A DNA stretch of 64,000 nt, taken from Pantanalinema sp. GBBB05 (GTDB lineage Bacteria > Cyanobacteriota > Cyanobacteriia > Leptolyngbyales > Leptolyngbyaceae). The stretch lies in assembly GCA_016743235.1 (NCBI GenBank), contig VRZD01000029.1:1-64000 (forward strand), in the 5' to 3' direction. The notes below the pieces were generated by a model, which had not been told where the DNA came from, searched no databases, and worked only from the letters and a program-made list of their open reading frames with translations. The translations under genes and the position numbers were made by a program. Positions 1 through 9,250 of this stretch are shown here, piece after piece (the stretch's first letter is position 1; each line of letters opens with the position of its first letter).

Positions 1-1520
1 GCCCAGTATATGCCTGCCCAAAAGGTGACTGCCGCGATCGCGCCCCCGGCTGGAAGCACCATCCACCAGGGTAACTGCCCCGTTTGATGGGTAGGAGTCG
101 CTGGAGCAGGAGCCTCATGATCTACGGCTGGTGCGACTCCACTTCTGAGCGATTGTGCATAGAGTTGAGTCGCGCGTTGGGTGACCACTCGATCGCCATC
201 AAACAATCCGCTCTTGATCTCAATCAAATCACCTGATTCTCTGCCTAACGTCACCTCAACAGGTTGAAAGGCATTACCATTTTGCACGAAGACGATCGTT
301 TTGTTGTCATTCGTCTTAATCAGGGCTGATTCAGGAATGGTGAGAACAGCGACCGGAGTTTGCGCCGTTAATATTTCCAACTCAGCAAACATCCCTGGCT
401 TCAAAACTCCATCAGGGTTGTCTAGTTCTGCCTTGACGGGAACAACTTGGGTTTCGCCCTCCACCAACGCGCCAATCACATTGATCTGTCCTGCAAACGT
501 GCGATCGGGGAATCCCTTTAGCTTGACTCGTACCCGTTGTCCCGGCTGAATCTGTTTCAGGTCTTGCTCGTAAATGTTGGCAGAAATCTGCACACGGCGA
601 CCGTTGACGATCGTCAGAATCTTTTTGCCTGCATCCTCTCCCGATTCCCCCGTTGTAGCTTCGCGATCGACAACGGTTCCAGCGATCGGGGCTTTAATTG
701 TCAAAGTGCCATCTTGATTAGGATGCGCTGCCAATTGTCGCAGGCGGGTCTGATAGGTTTCGCTACTCAAGGTAACGCGCGATTGGGCAACTGCCACACT
801 GGACTGGGCGCGTTTGAGCTGTGCCGCGGCTTCTGAAATCTGTAATCGGCTCTCCGCTTTGGTCAGGTTGGCTCTAGCGGCAGCGAACTGGGTTTCAGAT
901 TCCAAAAACGTGCGTCGGGCAATGGCTCCTCGTGCCAACAGTTCTTGATCTTTTTGATACCGCTCCTGGGCAAAACTCAATTCTGTTCGGGCTTGCTGAA
1001 TCTCGGTTGCCGTGATTTTCTGTTGTTGCTGATAGTTGTCTTGTGCCAACCGTAAGTCTGCTTGGGCTTGCTGAACAGCTGCGATCGCTTCTGCGCGACG
1101 ATCAAGGGCAGTCGTCCTTAACTCTGCTAGTTCTGGACTGGTCATCATTGCCACAGGTTGCCCTGCCTCCACCACTTCGCCTGGACGCACTAGGAGCCGA
1201 ATGACTGTTCCGCCAACCGGTGTGGTCACTTCTACCTGTTGGTTCGGCAATGTCTCAATCTGCCCGGTTGTTTTCAGCCCCAACGCCAGGCGTTGTCGAG
1301 ACACTGGTACAACCTTCAGACCCATCCGTCTGGCAGTAGCAGCATCCACTTGAATTGCTCCTACAGAGGCAGCCGATTGGCTCCCGGCTTGAAACTCATT
1401 GCCATGCCCCCCATGCGCTAACACTTCGGTTGAAGGAGTTATCAGGATTAGGCTTAGCAGGGTGGCAGAGAGACAACCCATTGGGATGCCAGGATAACTG
1501 CAGCGGATATGACGAGCCAT
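1..1520 (-). CDS. RND efflux periplasmic adaptor, CusB/HlyD type (partial)
   Basis: This is the membrane-fusion subunit of a tripartite RND metal-efflux pump. It would link an inner-membrane RND permease, presumably encoded beyond the left edge, to an outer-membrane channel. The start at 1520 (MARHIRC) gives a signal peptide and then a His-rich HGGHGNEF stretch typical of metal-type adaptors. A biotinyl-lipoyl half motif (VTTPVGGTVIRLLVRPGEVV), a long Gln/Ala-rich coiled-coil hairpin, a second lipoyl half (TIKAPIAGTVVDREATTGE) and beta-barrel regions follow. An unusual hydrophobic segment lies near the C-terminus at about bases 8-60. It starts 59 bases after the DUF305 gene on the same strand, so co-expression and a copper substrate are inferred. 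The 3' end is outside the window. Confidence 0.85.
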   Translation of the reverse strand, partial: MARHIRCSYPGIPMGCLSATLLSLILITPSTEVLAHGGHGNEFQAGSQSAASVGAIQVDAATARRMGLKVVPVSRQRLALGLKTTGQIETLPNQQVEVTTPVGGTVIRLLVRPGEVVEAGQPVAMMTSPELAELRTTALDRRAEAIAAVQQAQADLRLAQDNYQQQQKITATEIQQARTELSFAQERYQKDQELLARGAIARRTFLESETQFAAARANLTKAESRLQISEAAAQLKRAQSSVAVAQSRVTLSSETYQTRLRQLAAHPNQDGTLTIKAPIAGTVVDREATTGESGEDAGKKILTIVNGRRVQISANIYEQDLKQIQPGQRVRVKLKGFPDRTFAGQINVIGALVEGETQVVPVKAELDNPDGVLKPGMFAELEILTAQTPVAVLTIPESALIKTNDNKTIVFVQNGNAFQPVEVTLGRESGDLIEIKSGLFDGDRVVTQRATQLYAQSLRSGVAPAVDHEAPAPATPTHQTGQLPWWMVLPAGGAIAAVTFWAGIYW

Positions 1521-1579
1521 AGAGGATGCTATAAATGTTCAGAATTTGCGATCGCAGCCTGTTGAATTCAGCCGGTAGC

Positions 1580-2293
1580 TTAATTGCCGTACCAGGCTTT
1601 TCGCCACTGCTGCATCTGTTCAATCTCAGCTTGTTGAGAAGCAATAATATTTTTTGCCAACTGCTGCATCTCAGGACGCTTTGACTTTTGTAGAACATCC
1701 TGTGCCATGACCACAGCTCCTTCATGGTGCGGAATCATCGCATCAATAAAGCGTTGATCAAAATTGGCATCAGCTTTACCTAAATCCATATCCATCCGCA
1801 TGGCTTTCAGCTGATCTGGAGACATTGCCATTGAATGGTTCATTGCCCCGTGCCATGCGATCGGTTCACTGGGCGCTTTGGGATACCAGGTAGCCCGCCA
1901 CTGTTTCATTTGGTTGATTTCTTTCGCTTGCGCCTGAATGATAGATTCAGCTAATTTTTTCAGTTCCGGACGCTGGGAATTTTGCAACACTGCCTGTGCC
2001 ATGACCACAGCCCCTTCATGATGCGGAATCATACTATCGATGAATCGCAAATCAAATTCGGCATCGGCTGGTCCCAATTCCATCATGCTGTGATCCATCA
2101 TGCCGCCATGATTCATCCCGCCCATATTGTCATGATTCCCAGGCTGATTGGAACCTGCCATTGTCGCCTGTGGGCTTGGGGCTTGATTTTGGGCATTGCT
2201 GGATGTGGAACAGGCACTCAGAAAGCTACTAGACGCCGCGATCGCAACGACGATCAGTCCCAAAAATTTAGCTTTGAAATGGGTTTGTTTCAT
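1580..2293 (-). CDS. copM: CopM-like periplasmic copper-binding lipoprotein (two DUF305 domains)
   Basis: The 237-residue protein begins with a lipoprotein signal whose lipobox LSAC places the lipidated cysteine at residue 28. A Met/His-rich linker follows (GGMNHGGMMDHSMM), then two DUF305 domains at about residues 78-140 and 170-237. Each contains the hallmark FID-MIPHHEGAVVMAQ and ends in an EI-QM-QWR helix. Tandem DUF305 domains and Met/His clusters are features of CopM, the periplasmic copper chaperone of Synechocystis. A CopR-type box lies 160 bases upstream and an RND adaptor gene follows 59 bases downstream. Seen: domains, lipobox, box. Inferred: a role in copper resistance. Confidence 0.85.
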   Translation of the reverse strand: MKQTHFKAKFLGLIVVAIAASSSFLSACSTSSNAQNQAPSPQATMAGSNQPGNHDNMGGMNHGGMMDHSMMELGPADAEFDLRFIDSMIPHHEGAVVMAQAVLQNSQRPELKKLAESIIQAQAKEINQMKQWRATWYPKAPSEPIAWHGAMNHSMAMSPDQLKAMRMDMDLGKADANFDQRFIDAMIPHHEGAVVMAQDVLQKSKRPEMQQLAKNIIASQQAEIEQMQQWRKAWYGN

Positions 2294-2452
2294 AATCTCT
2301 ACACCTTTGAGTTAGGTAAAACAGCTTGTTTCATTGTGCTCTCTCCAGTTAACTGGATAGTCAAGAGGGGAGGGAGTTTAAGTTTTAAGCCTCAACCCGA
2401 TAAACTTCAGCAGTGATTAAGCTAGTACCAATTCCCAGTATTTCATACAGAA

Positions 2453-2469
2453 ATGAAATCAGGATGAAA
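2453..2469 (-). promoter_or_regulatory. CopR-type copper-response box
   Basis: Read on the minus strand the site is TTTCAT, five bases, TTTCAT. This is the direct-repeat arrangement reported for CopR binding in Synechocystis cop promoters. It lies 160 bases upstream of the copM-like start, and a third TTTCAT in the opposite orientation sits at 2441-2446. The rest of the 448-base gap between the divergent genes (2294-2741) shows no other feature I can support. Confidence 0.6.
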
Positions 2470-2741
2470 TTACTACTGTTCAAACGTTATAAAGCAGAGA
2501 ACGCTGTTGATTGGTGGTAGGGGTAATTCAGATATTTGGCACTAGTCATATGCTGGTGGAACCGGATGAATGATTTACCCATGGAAATCTATACATAGCT
2601 AATTGAAGCAACTAAGCTGAGAACTGATTGATTGCTGAGTCTGAAAGCCTTGATAAATATATATTTGAAGATAAATCGCTCAATGAATCATACGCTAAGC
2701 TGGATGTAATATTTCCTTATTTATTTCCCAGAGGTCTCGGT

Positions 2742-3317
2742 ATGAGACAGCAACTATTGGTACTAGGATGCAGCGTTTTCCTGATTGGTTTTGCCTCTCC
2801 TGCATTCGCATTACAACCTGCTTCAGTTAAAGCCAATGATGATGTTGCCTGGTCGAAAGTGGTTGAAAATCCATTCGATGGTCCAATTGTTTACGACAGA
2901 AACTACAAAGACGATTTTGTTTTTGTGAGTAGCTGGTCTCGGCAACGGATTGGTGTAACCTACACCCAAGTGAATTCTGTGCTGTTGGGGTACGATTACG
3001 GTTCTAGTGTTGGCTATAGTGATTTTTCGAGATATCGCCGTAGAGGTTTAGGGCTAGGTCTAGGGTTCCTCTTCGGTCCACGATCGCCTATTTACCGACG
3101 GGATATCACCGATAATGTGCCCGACTCGATTAGTCTAGCGATTAACGGCAATGTTTATACCTATGAAGATGGACCTGTCTCTCCTGAACTAGCAGCCGCG
3201 CTTGCCAGTGCTCCCCCCCAAAACATCAAGATTCGATTAAGGTGGAAGGATGGCACGGTCAGAGATACGGAGATTGGCAGAGATACGGTAAGAGCCTGGA
3301 AGACAATTTTTGGTTAA
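2742..3317 (+). CDS. Hypothetical secreted protein
   Basis: I do not recognise a family. The ATG at 2742 gives 191 residues beginning with a clear Sec signal (MRQQLLVLGCSVFLIGFASPAFA), and an AGAGG lies about six bases before it. An in-frame extension back to 2628 exists, but it would bury the signal peptide, so I reject it. The mature part is rich in Tyr, Arg and Ser, with a Gly/Leu-rich GLGLGLGFLFGPRSP segment near the middle and a C-terminal pattern IRLRWKDGTVRDTEI that looks like beta strands. It stands alone between the copper genes and the kinases. Confidence 0.7.
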   Translation: MRQQLLVLGCSVFLIGFASPAFALQPASVKANDDVAWSKVVENPFDGPIVYDRNYKDDFVFVSSWSRQRIGVTYTQVNSVLLGYDYGSSVGYSDFSRYRRRGLGLGLGFLFGPRSPIYRRDITDNVPDSISLAINGNVYTYEDGPVSPELAAALASAPPQNIKIRLRWKDGTVRDTEIGRDTVRAWKTIFG

Positions 3318-3383
3318 GCTTGATTGGCAACAGTTTCAGCCTTAGATAGATCACCGATCTAGATGTAGCCGTTTCTTCTCCAG

Positions 3384-5396
3384 TCAAAGGTTATTCTCAC
3401 ATTCTAAAGTTTCCTCTTTCAGGAGCGGTAGCTTGATCGTAAATGTTGCTCCCTGCCCTTCGCCGGAACTATCAGCTTGAACAGTGCCACCATGGAGTTC
3501 GACTAAATGGTGAACGATCGCTAATCCCAGACCCAAGCCACCAAACTTGCGGGTGATTGCCGCATCGGCTTGTCGGAAGGACTCAAAGACATGGGGAAGG
3601 AACTCTGGAGAAATTCCTTTGCCTGTGTCACTAATTTGTAGTTGGGCATAGGAACCAAGCCGCTGCAAATGAATGTTGACTTGCCCACCATTCGGTGTGA
3701 ACTTAACCGCATTCCCGAGTAAGTTCCAAACAACCTGTTGTAGCCGAGTGGCATCACCCAGAACATAGCCTGCCCTCGGGTCAAGGTGACTGTGAATTTG
3801 AATCGCTTTGGCTTCTGCGGCTAACCGCACGGTTTCCCAAGCCGCTTCAATCACCACAACTAAATCCACTCGGGCAATATTGAGGCTGAGTTTGCCACGT
3901 AAAATCCGGGAAACATCTAGTAAATCCCCAATCAGTTGAGTTTGTAGTTTAGCGTTACGCTCGATCGTTTCTAAGGCATAATCGACCTTTGCCGCATCCA
4001 ACTTTTTAGTGCGGAGCAATTTTGCCCAACCTAGAATGGGGTTAAGGGGCGATCGTAATTCATGCGATAGGACTGCCAAAAACTCATCCTTAATCCGGTT
4101 AGCCGTCTCGGCAGCCTCCCGTGCTGCTCGTTCCCGTTCTAATAATTGTTCCCGCTCTTGTTCAATCTGTTTGCGACTGGTAATGTCATTGGTAGAACCC
4201 ACTACCCGTCGCAATTGCCCGTCAGGATTACGAATCAAATACCCTCGATCCCAAACATCAACCCAATGCCCCCGTTCATGGCGAACGCGATACTCAAAGG
4301 CATAGCGATCGCTACTGCCCTGAAGAATGGGAGCCATGATCGACTCAGTCCGAGCCAGATCCTCAGGATGGATGCGCTGACTCCACCAATCTTTATTGAT
4401 CGGGACGGCTTCAGGATGAATACCGATCAACCGGTGTAAGCCTTCAGACCGGAAGACAGTATCTGTTTGAATATCCCAGTCATAGACGATGCCATCAACA
4501 GCTTGAGCCGCTAGCCGAAAGCGCTCCTCACTTTGTCGAAGGGCTTCTTCGGCTTGTTTAACAGTTTGGATATCGGTAGCCGTGCCAAACCAATTGACTA
4601 CTTGTCCAGTCTCGTCTTTCAGGGGTACGACGCGTACCAAATACCAGCGATAAGTTTGATCAAATCGTTGCAGGCGAACTTCCATTTCATAGGCTGCACT
4701 CGCAGCTATTGCCTGCGATCGGGCGGTAGTAATGCCTGGCAAATCTGCCGGATGAATCACTTGAGTCCAGGCTTGTAGGCTTGCCTCTAACGTCAGACCC
4801 GTGTAGTCCAACCATTGTTGATTGAAGAACTCAACCGTGCCATCCGCCGCATTGACCCACATGATTTGAGGCACAGCATTGGCTAAGGTGCGGTAACGCT
4901 TTTCACTTAAGGTGATACTTGCCAGGATAGTGGTGATATGGTGGTTTGCGGTTTGGAGCGATTCCTCGCTGGCTTGTAGTTTCAAGATGTTGCGATCGAG
5001 GCATTGATTTGTGCTCCGGAGAGAACCGCAGAGTACGCTGATGAGGCTACATTCCAAAATAAACACCATCAACCGGATGCCCTGAGCCAGATCGAAGGTG
5101 AAGCTAAACCTCGGTTCTAGAAAGAAGTAATTGCTAATTAAGGCGGCTAATCCAGTGGCTATCAATCCAGACCGAATTCCCCCCTGCCAAGCACTAATAA
5201 CAACTGCACCAAAAAATAGGAGAAATGGACTCCGAGTCATCTCGGCTACCGGATCGAGGATTAGCATTAACCCTAGCGCTAGCCCAACGCTAAAAACAGC
5301 GACGCTGTAAGGGCTAATTGGTAAGCGATCGCTCTTTCGGAACACCGACTGGACGAGATGAAGCTGACTGAGCAGTGGCAGGCTAGGTTTAGACAT
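3384..5396 (-). CDS. Membrane sensor histidine kinase (DUF4118-PAS-PAS-HisKA-HATPase)
   Basis: The 670-residue sensor kinase has an N-terminal KdpD-like DUF4118 membrane unit at about residues 30-125 with four hydrophobic segments. Two PAS/PAC modules follow (about 165-280 and 290-408), then a short coiled coil. The H box KDEFLAVLSHELRSP places the phospho-accepting histidine at residue 445. The ATP-binding domain shows an N box (NLLGNAVKFTP), a G1 box (DTGKGI) and a G2 box (GGLGLGLAI). There is no receiver domain. It lies 12 bases downstream of the hybrid kinase gene, and the two are near-duplicates over the PAS-HisKA-ATPase part, suggesting tandem duplication. The signal sensed is not evident. 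Confidence 0.9.
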   Translation of the reverse strand: MSKPSLPLLSQLHLVQSVFRKSDRLPISPYSVAVFSVGLALGLMLILDPVAEMTRSPFLLFFGAVVISAWQGGIRSGLIATGLAALISNYFFLEPRFSFTFDLAQGIRLMVFILECSLISVLCGSLRSTNQCLDRNILKLQASEESLQTANHHITTILASITLSEKRYRTLANAVPQIMWVNAADGTVEFFNQQWLDYTGLTLEASLQAWTQVIHPADLPGITTARSQAIAASAAYEMEVRLQRFDQTYRWYLVRVVPLKDETGQVVNWFGTATDIQTVKQAEEALRQSEERFRLAAQAVDGIVYDWDIQTDTVFRSEGLHRLIGIHPEAVPINKDWWSQRIHPEDLARTESIMAPILQGSSDRYAFEYRVRHERGHWVDVWDRGYLIRNPDGQLRRVVGSTNDITSRKQIEQEREQLLERERAAREAAETANRIKDEFLAVLSHELRSPLNPILGWAKLLRTKKLDAAKVDYALETIERNAKLQTQLIGDLLDVSRILRGKLSLNIARVDLVVVIEAAWETVRLAAEAKAIQIHSHLDPRAGYVLGDATRLQQVVWNLLGNAVKFTPNGGQVNIHLQRLGSYAQLQISDTGKGISPEFLPHVFESFRQADAAITRKFGGLGLGLAIVHHLVELHGGTVQADSSGEGQGATFTIKLPLLKEETLECENNL

Positions 5397-5408
5397 TGGG
5401 GAGAGTCA

Positions 5409-8400
5409 TCAAATTGTCTGAGGTCGCTGAACAAGGCGTGAGATGGCTTGCACTAATTTCTCTGGTTCAATTGGTTTTGCCATATGCAGTTGAAATCCTG
5501 CGGCTAGTGCTTGCTGGCGATCAAGTTCTCCTGCATAAGCGGTGAGTGCGATCGCTGGAATTTGCCCTCCCTGGTCTGGTGATAACTGTCTCAGTTGATG
5601 CAGGAGGGTATAACCATCCACCTCCGGCATCCCAATATCACTAATTAGAATATCTGGCTGAAATACCTTCACTAGTTTCAATGCATCAACAGCGGATGCC
5701 GCAACGTTAATTTCTGCTCCAGTGGCTTGCAGAATAGTGCTCATAAGTTCTCGCATGTCCGCTTGATCATCCACTATCAAAATGCGCAAATTAGCCAGGG
5801 GGAGAGTGGCAGAACTCACGTTGGTAGATTCTGGATGCGTCCAACCTCTGGCAGTTCCCGGCTTCAAAAGGGGGAATGATACGGTAAATGTTGCTCCTAA
5901 TCCCACGATCGGACTTTCTGCTTTAACGCTACCGCCATGTTGCTCTGTCAGGTAGCGAACGATCGCTAGCCCTAAGCCTAAACCACCAAATTTGCGGGTG
6001 GTAGTACCATCTTCCTGGCGAAAATACTCAAATACATGCGGCAAAAACTCTGGAGTAATGCCCTTGCCAGTATCTGCAATTTGCAGTTGAACATGGTTGC
6101 CAACCTGTTCTAACCGGATCTCGATGTGTCCAGATGGAGGGGTGAATTTGACCGCATTAGACAGTAAGTTCCAAACAATTTGCTGTAAGCGACTGGCATC
6201 TCCTGCGATCGGTCCAACTTCACCGACTACAGCCTTGTGAATGGTAATATCCTTGGCTTCAATAGACAACCGGACTGTTTCTAAGGCAGCATCAATTACT
6301 GCTTCTAAATGAACAGGAGCCACATTCAACACCATCTTGCCGCGCAGAATCCGGGAGACATCGAGCAAATCGTCAATCAGTTGCGCTTGCAATTTAGCAT
6401 TGCGTTCGATCGTTTCTAAAGCTCGGGTAGTGGCTAAGGCATCAAATTGGCGGGTTTGCAGCAGCCTTGCCCAACCCAGAATCGGATTTAGGGGCGAACG
6501 CAGTTCATGGGATAGCACTGCCAAAAACTCATCTTTAATCCGATTCGCTTGTTCGGCTTCTTGGCGAGCTTTCTGTTCTCTGGCAAGGAACTGTTCGCGT
6601 TCTGCCTCAGATTGCTTGCGATCGGTAATATCCAGCGCAATCCCCGTCATGCGTTGGGGCTGCTGATGCTCATCGTAAAACGTCTGCCCGATCGCTGTTA
6701 GCCATCGCTCGCCTTGGGTGGGATGAAGAATGCGAAATTCCACATTTAGATCCGTCTGATGCTCCAATGCTTGACGCGTAGATTGATGGACACGATCGCG
6801 ATCTGCCTCAATGATCGATGCCAGCCAATTTTCATAGGAAGGTGCAATCAGGTCAGGATCAAGACCATACAGGTGGTAGTATTCTACTGACCAAGTCACC
6901 CGATTGCTTGTTATATCCCAATCCCAAACTCCTGCATTGGCGGCTTGTTGGGCGATTCGTAGTCTTTCTTCACTTTGTTGGAGGGTCGCTTCGGCCTGCT
7001 TCCGCCGAGTAATGTCGCTTACTAAGGCCACGAACCCGGCAATCTTACCGTGTTGATTAAAGTGAGGTACGTAATTAACTACGGCATCACGCATTCCTCC
7101 AGCTTGATAAGGAATGCGGCTTTCAAAAGTTACCTCTTGTCCGGCAAGAGCTTGCTCGACATAAGGACGAATGGTTTCGTAGGCTGTCTGACCCAATACT
7201 TCCCAGAGGTATTTGCCCTGCAGTTCCGTGGTAGATGTACCAAACCATGCTTCATACTTCTGATTGTTGAAGTGATAACGTTGTTCGGTATCAACTAATG
7301 AAATCAATACAGGTACAGCATTGGTGATTAAGCGCAGTTCAGCTTCTCGCTGCTGTAAAGCCGATTCCGCTTGAATCCGTTCACTGATGTCGATCGCAAC
7401 TCCAGCTAGGACTCGCTCCCCCGCCGCATTCCGGAAGGGGAACTTAAAGGACATATAACTATGTTCGCCATCCTCCTGATCAATGGTTTCGAGGATTTGC
7501 ATCGGCTGATCGCTCGCTAAGACAGCCATATCATTCAGGCAAAACTGCTGGGCAAGGCTCAGGGGTAATAACTCAAAGTCAGTTTTGCCCAGTAACTCCG
7601 TTTGCGATCGCTGATAAACTCGTTCGACCCAGGAATTGGCATACAGATAGCGTCCCTGTTCATCTTTAATGAAAGCCGCGATCGGACTATGCTGCATAAA
7701 GCTTTGAAACAGATCCTGGCTTGCTCGCAGTTCAGTTTCTGTGCGCTTGCGCTCTGTAATGTCCAGCGTGACACCGACTAGGCGGCTTGGTATCCCTTGG
7801 GAGTCATAGACAATCTGACCGCGGACAATCAGCCAGTGCAAACTGCCATCAGGATGATAGCAACGTTCCTCTACCTCATAGTCGGTACGATGTGCGATCG
7901 CGTGTTGAATTGCCGCCTGAACCCTAGGGCGATCGTCGGGATGTAAGGCGGCGAATAGAGTGTCATGAGTAAATTCTGCTTCGGGCGGCAAGCCAAAGTT
8001 TGCCTTGCACTGGGCTGAACATATGAGGGTATTGGTCGTCAGGTCTTGTTCCCAAGAACCCAGCTTGGCAGTTTGTAAGGCAACTCGAAAGTGCTGCTCT
8101 TGCTGGTGCAACGTTAATTCAGCTTGTTTGAGAGTCGTAATATCGCTAAAGGAAACGGCAATCCGATCGGTTAACTTAACAACAACATGACGCAACCAAC
8201 TTGTCAGTTCCTTATTTTTATACAATGTTTCAAATGTTTCAGAAATACCCGTTTCTGCAACAGTGACGTAGCGATCGAACATCCCATTCGTTTGACAATC
8301 AGGAAATAGCTGCAATAGCCGTTGACCTAATAATTTTTCCTGAGTTAGATTGACATGCTTGGCGGCAGCTGGGTTAGTGTACTCAATGATAAAGTCAGCG

Positions 8401-8561
8401 ATCGTTCCAGTGATGTCTTGGAGGCTGCGCAGAATGATGAATCCATCCGGTGATGCTTCTAGTGCCAACCGAAATAGCTCCTCACTCTCTAATAAGGGAA
8501 CGGATTTTGAGTTCTCTGGAGGAGAGGAATGCTTAGAAATTTCAGCCTCCGCCTCTGTCAT
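5409..8561 (-). CDS. Hybrid histidine kinase with five PAS domains and a receiver
   Basis: The 1,050-residue protein has no transmembrane segment and is predicted cytosolic. About five PAS/PAC modules occupy residues 25-660, each starting with an L--A----G-W or similar core and ending at a DIT-RK hinge. HisKA follows (KDEFLAVLSHELRSP, about residue 695), then an ATPase domain with NLLSNAVKFTP, DTGKGI and GGLGLGLAI. The C-terminal receiver domain (about 925-1045) has the acidic pair in VDDQ and the phospho-Asp in ILISDIGMPEVDG. The start codon overlaps the stop of the XRE regulator gene (ATGA), so the two are translationally coupled. The partner output could be that regulator, but this is inference. 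Confidence 0.9.
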   Translation of the reverse strand: MTEAEAEISKHSSPPENSKSVPLLESEELFRLALEASPDGFIILRSLQDITGTIADFIIEYTNPAAAKHVNLTQEKLLGQRLLQLFPDCQTNGMFDRYVTVAETGISETFETLYKNKELTSWLRHVVVKLTDRIAVSFSDITTLKQAELTLHQQEQHFRVALQTAKLGSWEQDLTTNTLICSAQCKANFGLPPEAEFTHDTLFAALHPDDRPRVQAAIQHAIAHRTDYEVEERCYHPDGSLHWLIVRGQIVYDSQGIPSRLVGVTLDITERKRTETELRASQDLFQSFMQHSPIAAFIKDEQGRYLYANSWVERVYQRSQTELLGKTDFELLPLSLAQQFCLNDMAVLASDQPMQILETIDQEDGEHSYMSFKFPFRNAAGERVLAGVAIDISERIQAESALQQREAELRLITNAVPVLISLVDTEQRYHFNNQKYEAWFGTSTTELQGKYLWEVLGQTAYETIRPYVEQALAGQEVTFESRIPYQAGGMRDAVVNYVPHFNQHGKIAGFVALVSDITRRKQAEATLQQSEERLRIAQQAANAGVWDWDITSNRVTWSVEYYHLYGLDPDLIAPSYENWLASIIEADRDRVHQSTRQALEHQTDLNVEFRILHPTQGERWLTAIGQTFYDEHQQPQRMTGIALDITDRKQSEAEREQFLAREQKARQEAEQANRIKDEFLAVLSHELRSPLNPILGWARLLQTRQFDALATTRALETIERNAKLQAQLIDDLLDVSRILRGKMVLNVAPVHLEAVIDAALETVRLSIEAKDITIHKAVVGEVGPIAGDASRLQQIVWNLLSNAVKFTPPSGHIEIRLEQVGNHVQLQIADTGKGITPEFLPHVFEYFRQEDGTTTRKFGGLGLGLAIVRYLTEQHGGSVKAESPIVGLGATFTVSFPLLKPGTARGWTHPESTNVSSATLPLANLRILIVDDQADMRELMSTILQATGAEINVAASAVDALKLVKVFQPDILISDIGMPEVDGYTLLHQLRQLSPDQGGQIPAIALTAYAGELDRQQALAAGFQLHMAKPIEPEKLVQAISRLVQRPQTI

Positions 8562-8845
8562 TGAATCGTTGACTCCATCTCGGTAAAATAGTGCTCTAAT
8601 AAGGCTTGACTCTGCTCCTGAAGCTGAATCACAGGAGACCCGCTTAACTCTCTGAGCATGGTTTGGATTTGCTTCAACGCTAGGGGGGAAGGCTGCATAC
8701 GACCGTTTTCCCAGCGATTAATTGTGCTAAACGCTACTCCTAGAGCGGCTGCAAACTGTTCTTGGCTTAATCCAGTTAAATGCCGGAGGGCGCGAATGAG
8801 ATGCCCCACTTCTGGTTGCCCAAGAGCAACGGTCTTTTTAGTCAT
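8558..8845 (-). CDS. XRE-family DNA-binding regulator
   Basis: A 95-residue helix-turn-helix protein. The motif is LTGLSQEQFAAALGVAFSTINRWENGRMQPS, in the middle third. I chose the ATG at 8845 because CTGGAAA lies about eight bases before it. A longer in-frame start at 8890 would run through a perfect inverted repeat that looks like the operator. The gene is first in a three-gene operon with the two histidine kinases, overlapping the next start by four bases. Its tail (ELSGSPVIQLQEQSQALLEHYF) may mediate dimerisation. It probably autoregulates through the repeat at 8882-8899. Confidence 0.8.
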   Translation of the reverse strand: MTKKTVALGQPEVGHLIRALRHLTGLSQEQFAAALGVAFSTINRWENGRMQPSPLALKQIQTMLRELSGSPVIQLQEQSQALLEHYFTEMESTIQ

Positions 8846-8881
8846 GCAGATTTCCAGCTGAAAACAGACCGAATCAACAAG

Positions 8882-8899
8882 ATATAGCAAACGCTATAT
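8882..8899. promoter_or_regulatory. Perfect inverted repeat, candidate operator of the XRE regulator
   Basis: ATATAGC, four bases, GCTATAT forms a perfect 7-4-7 dyad ending 37 bases upstream of the regulator start at 8845. Size, symmetry and position fit an autoregulatory operator. The half-site CTATA recurs near the promoter of the divergent gene at 9129-9144. Confidence 0.5.
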
Positions 8900-9083
8900 T
8901 TCCATTGTGGGGAAATCCAGTAGCAGCGTGATCTACCTTAAGGCGTAATTCTTAGGGTATGGATCGCTAATCGAGCAGATTTTTCCGGTCTGATATTCAA
9001 TAGTTCACATTGCATATCGAGAGGTCGTCGTAGGGTAACCGATCGATAGCCTGAGTCAACCGCTGCAAGCCGCTGATTGATCT

Positions 9084-9109
9084 TTGTAACAGCTCCTTGT
9101 AACAGCTCC
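9084..9109. repeat. Two tandem 13-base repeats
   Basis: TTGTAACAGCTCC occurs twice in direct tandem, with a third partial copy (TTGTTA) starting at 9110. It lies in the 405-base gap between the XRE gene and the divergent reductase gene. Function unknown; it may be replication slippage or a regulatory iteration. Confidence 0.6.
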
Positions 9110-9128
9110 TTGTTATTTTACTTTTCTG

Positions 9129-9153
9129 CTATATAACTGTATAGTAGTATAAT
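9129..9153 (+). promoter_or_regulatory. Candidate promoter and operator for the reductase gene
   Basis: A -10 hexamer TATAAT sits at 9148-9153. Immediately upstream is the dyad CTATA, six bases, TATAG (9129-9144), which would overlap the spacer and block polymerase when bound. No convincing -35 is visible, as expected for a regulated promoter. The ArsR-family protein encoded at 10,661 is the natural candidate ligand; this is inference. Confidence 0.4.
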
Positions 9154-9250
9154 CTCACTAAGTCACTAGAGTATGCAAAGCTAAAGTCGATGCCAGTGAG
9201 GGGACGGCGATTCAAACTCACCTTACAACTTACGCTTAGGAGTCGCAAAT

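Noticed and set aside
3384..8561. Histidine kinases as the copper sensor CopS
   Set aside because: They have multiple PAS domains and lack a periplasmic metal-binding loop; the neighbouring regulator is XRE type, not OmpR type.
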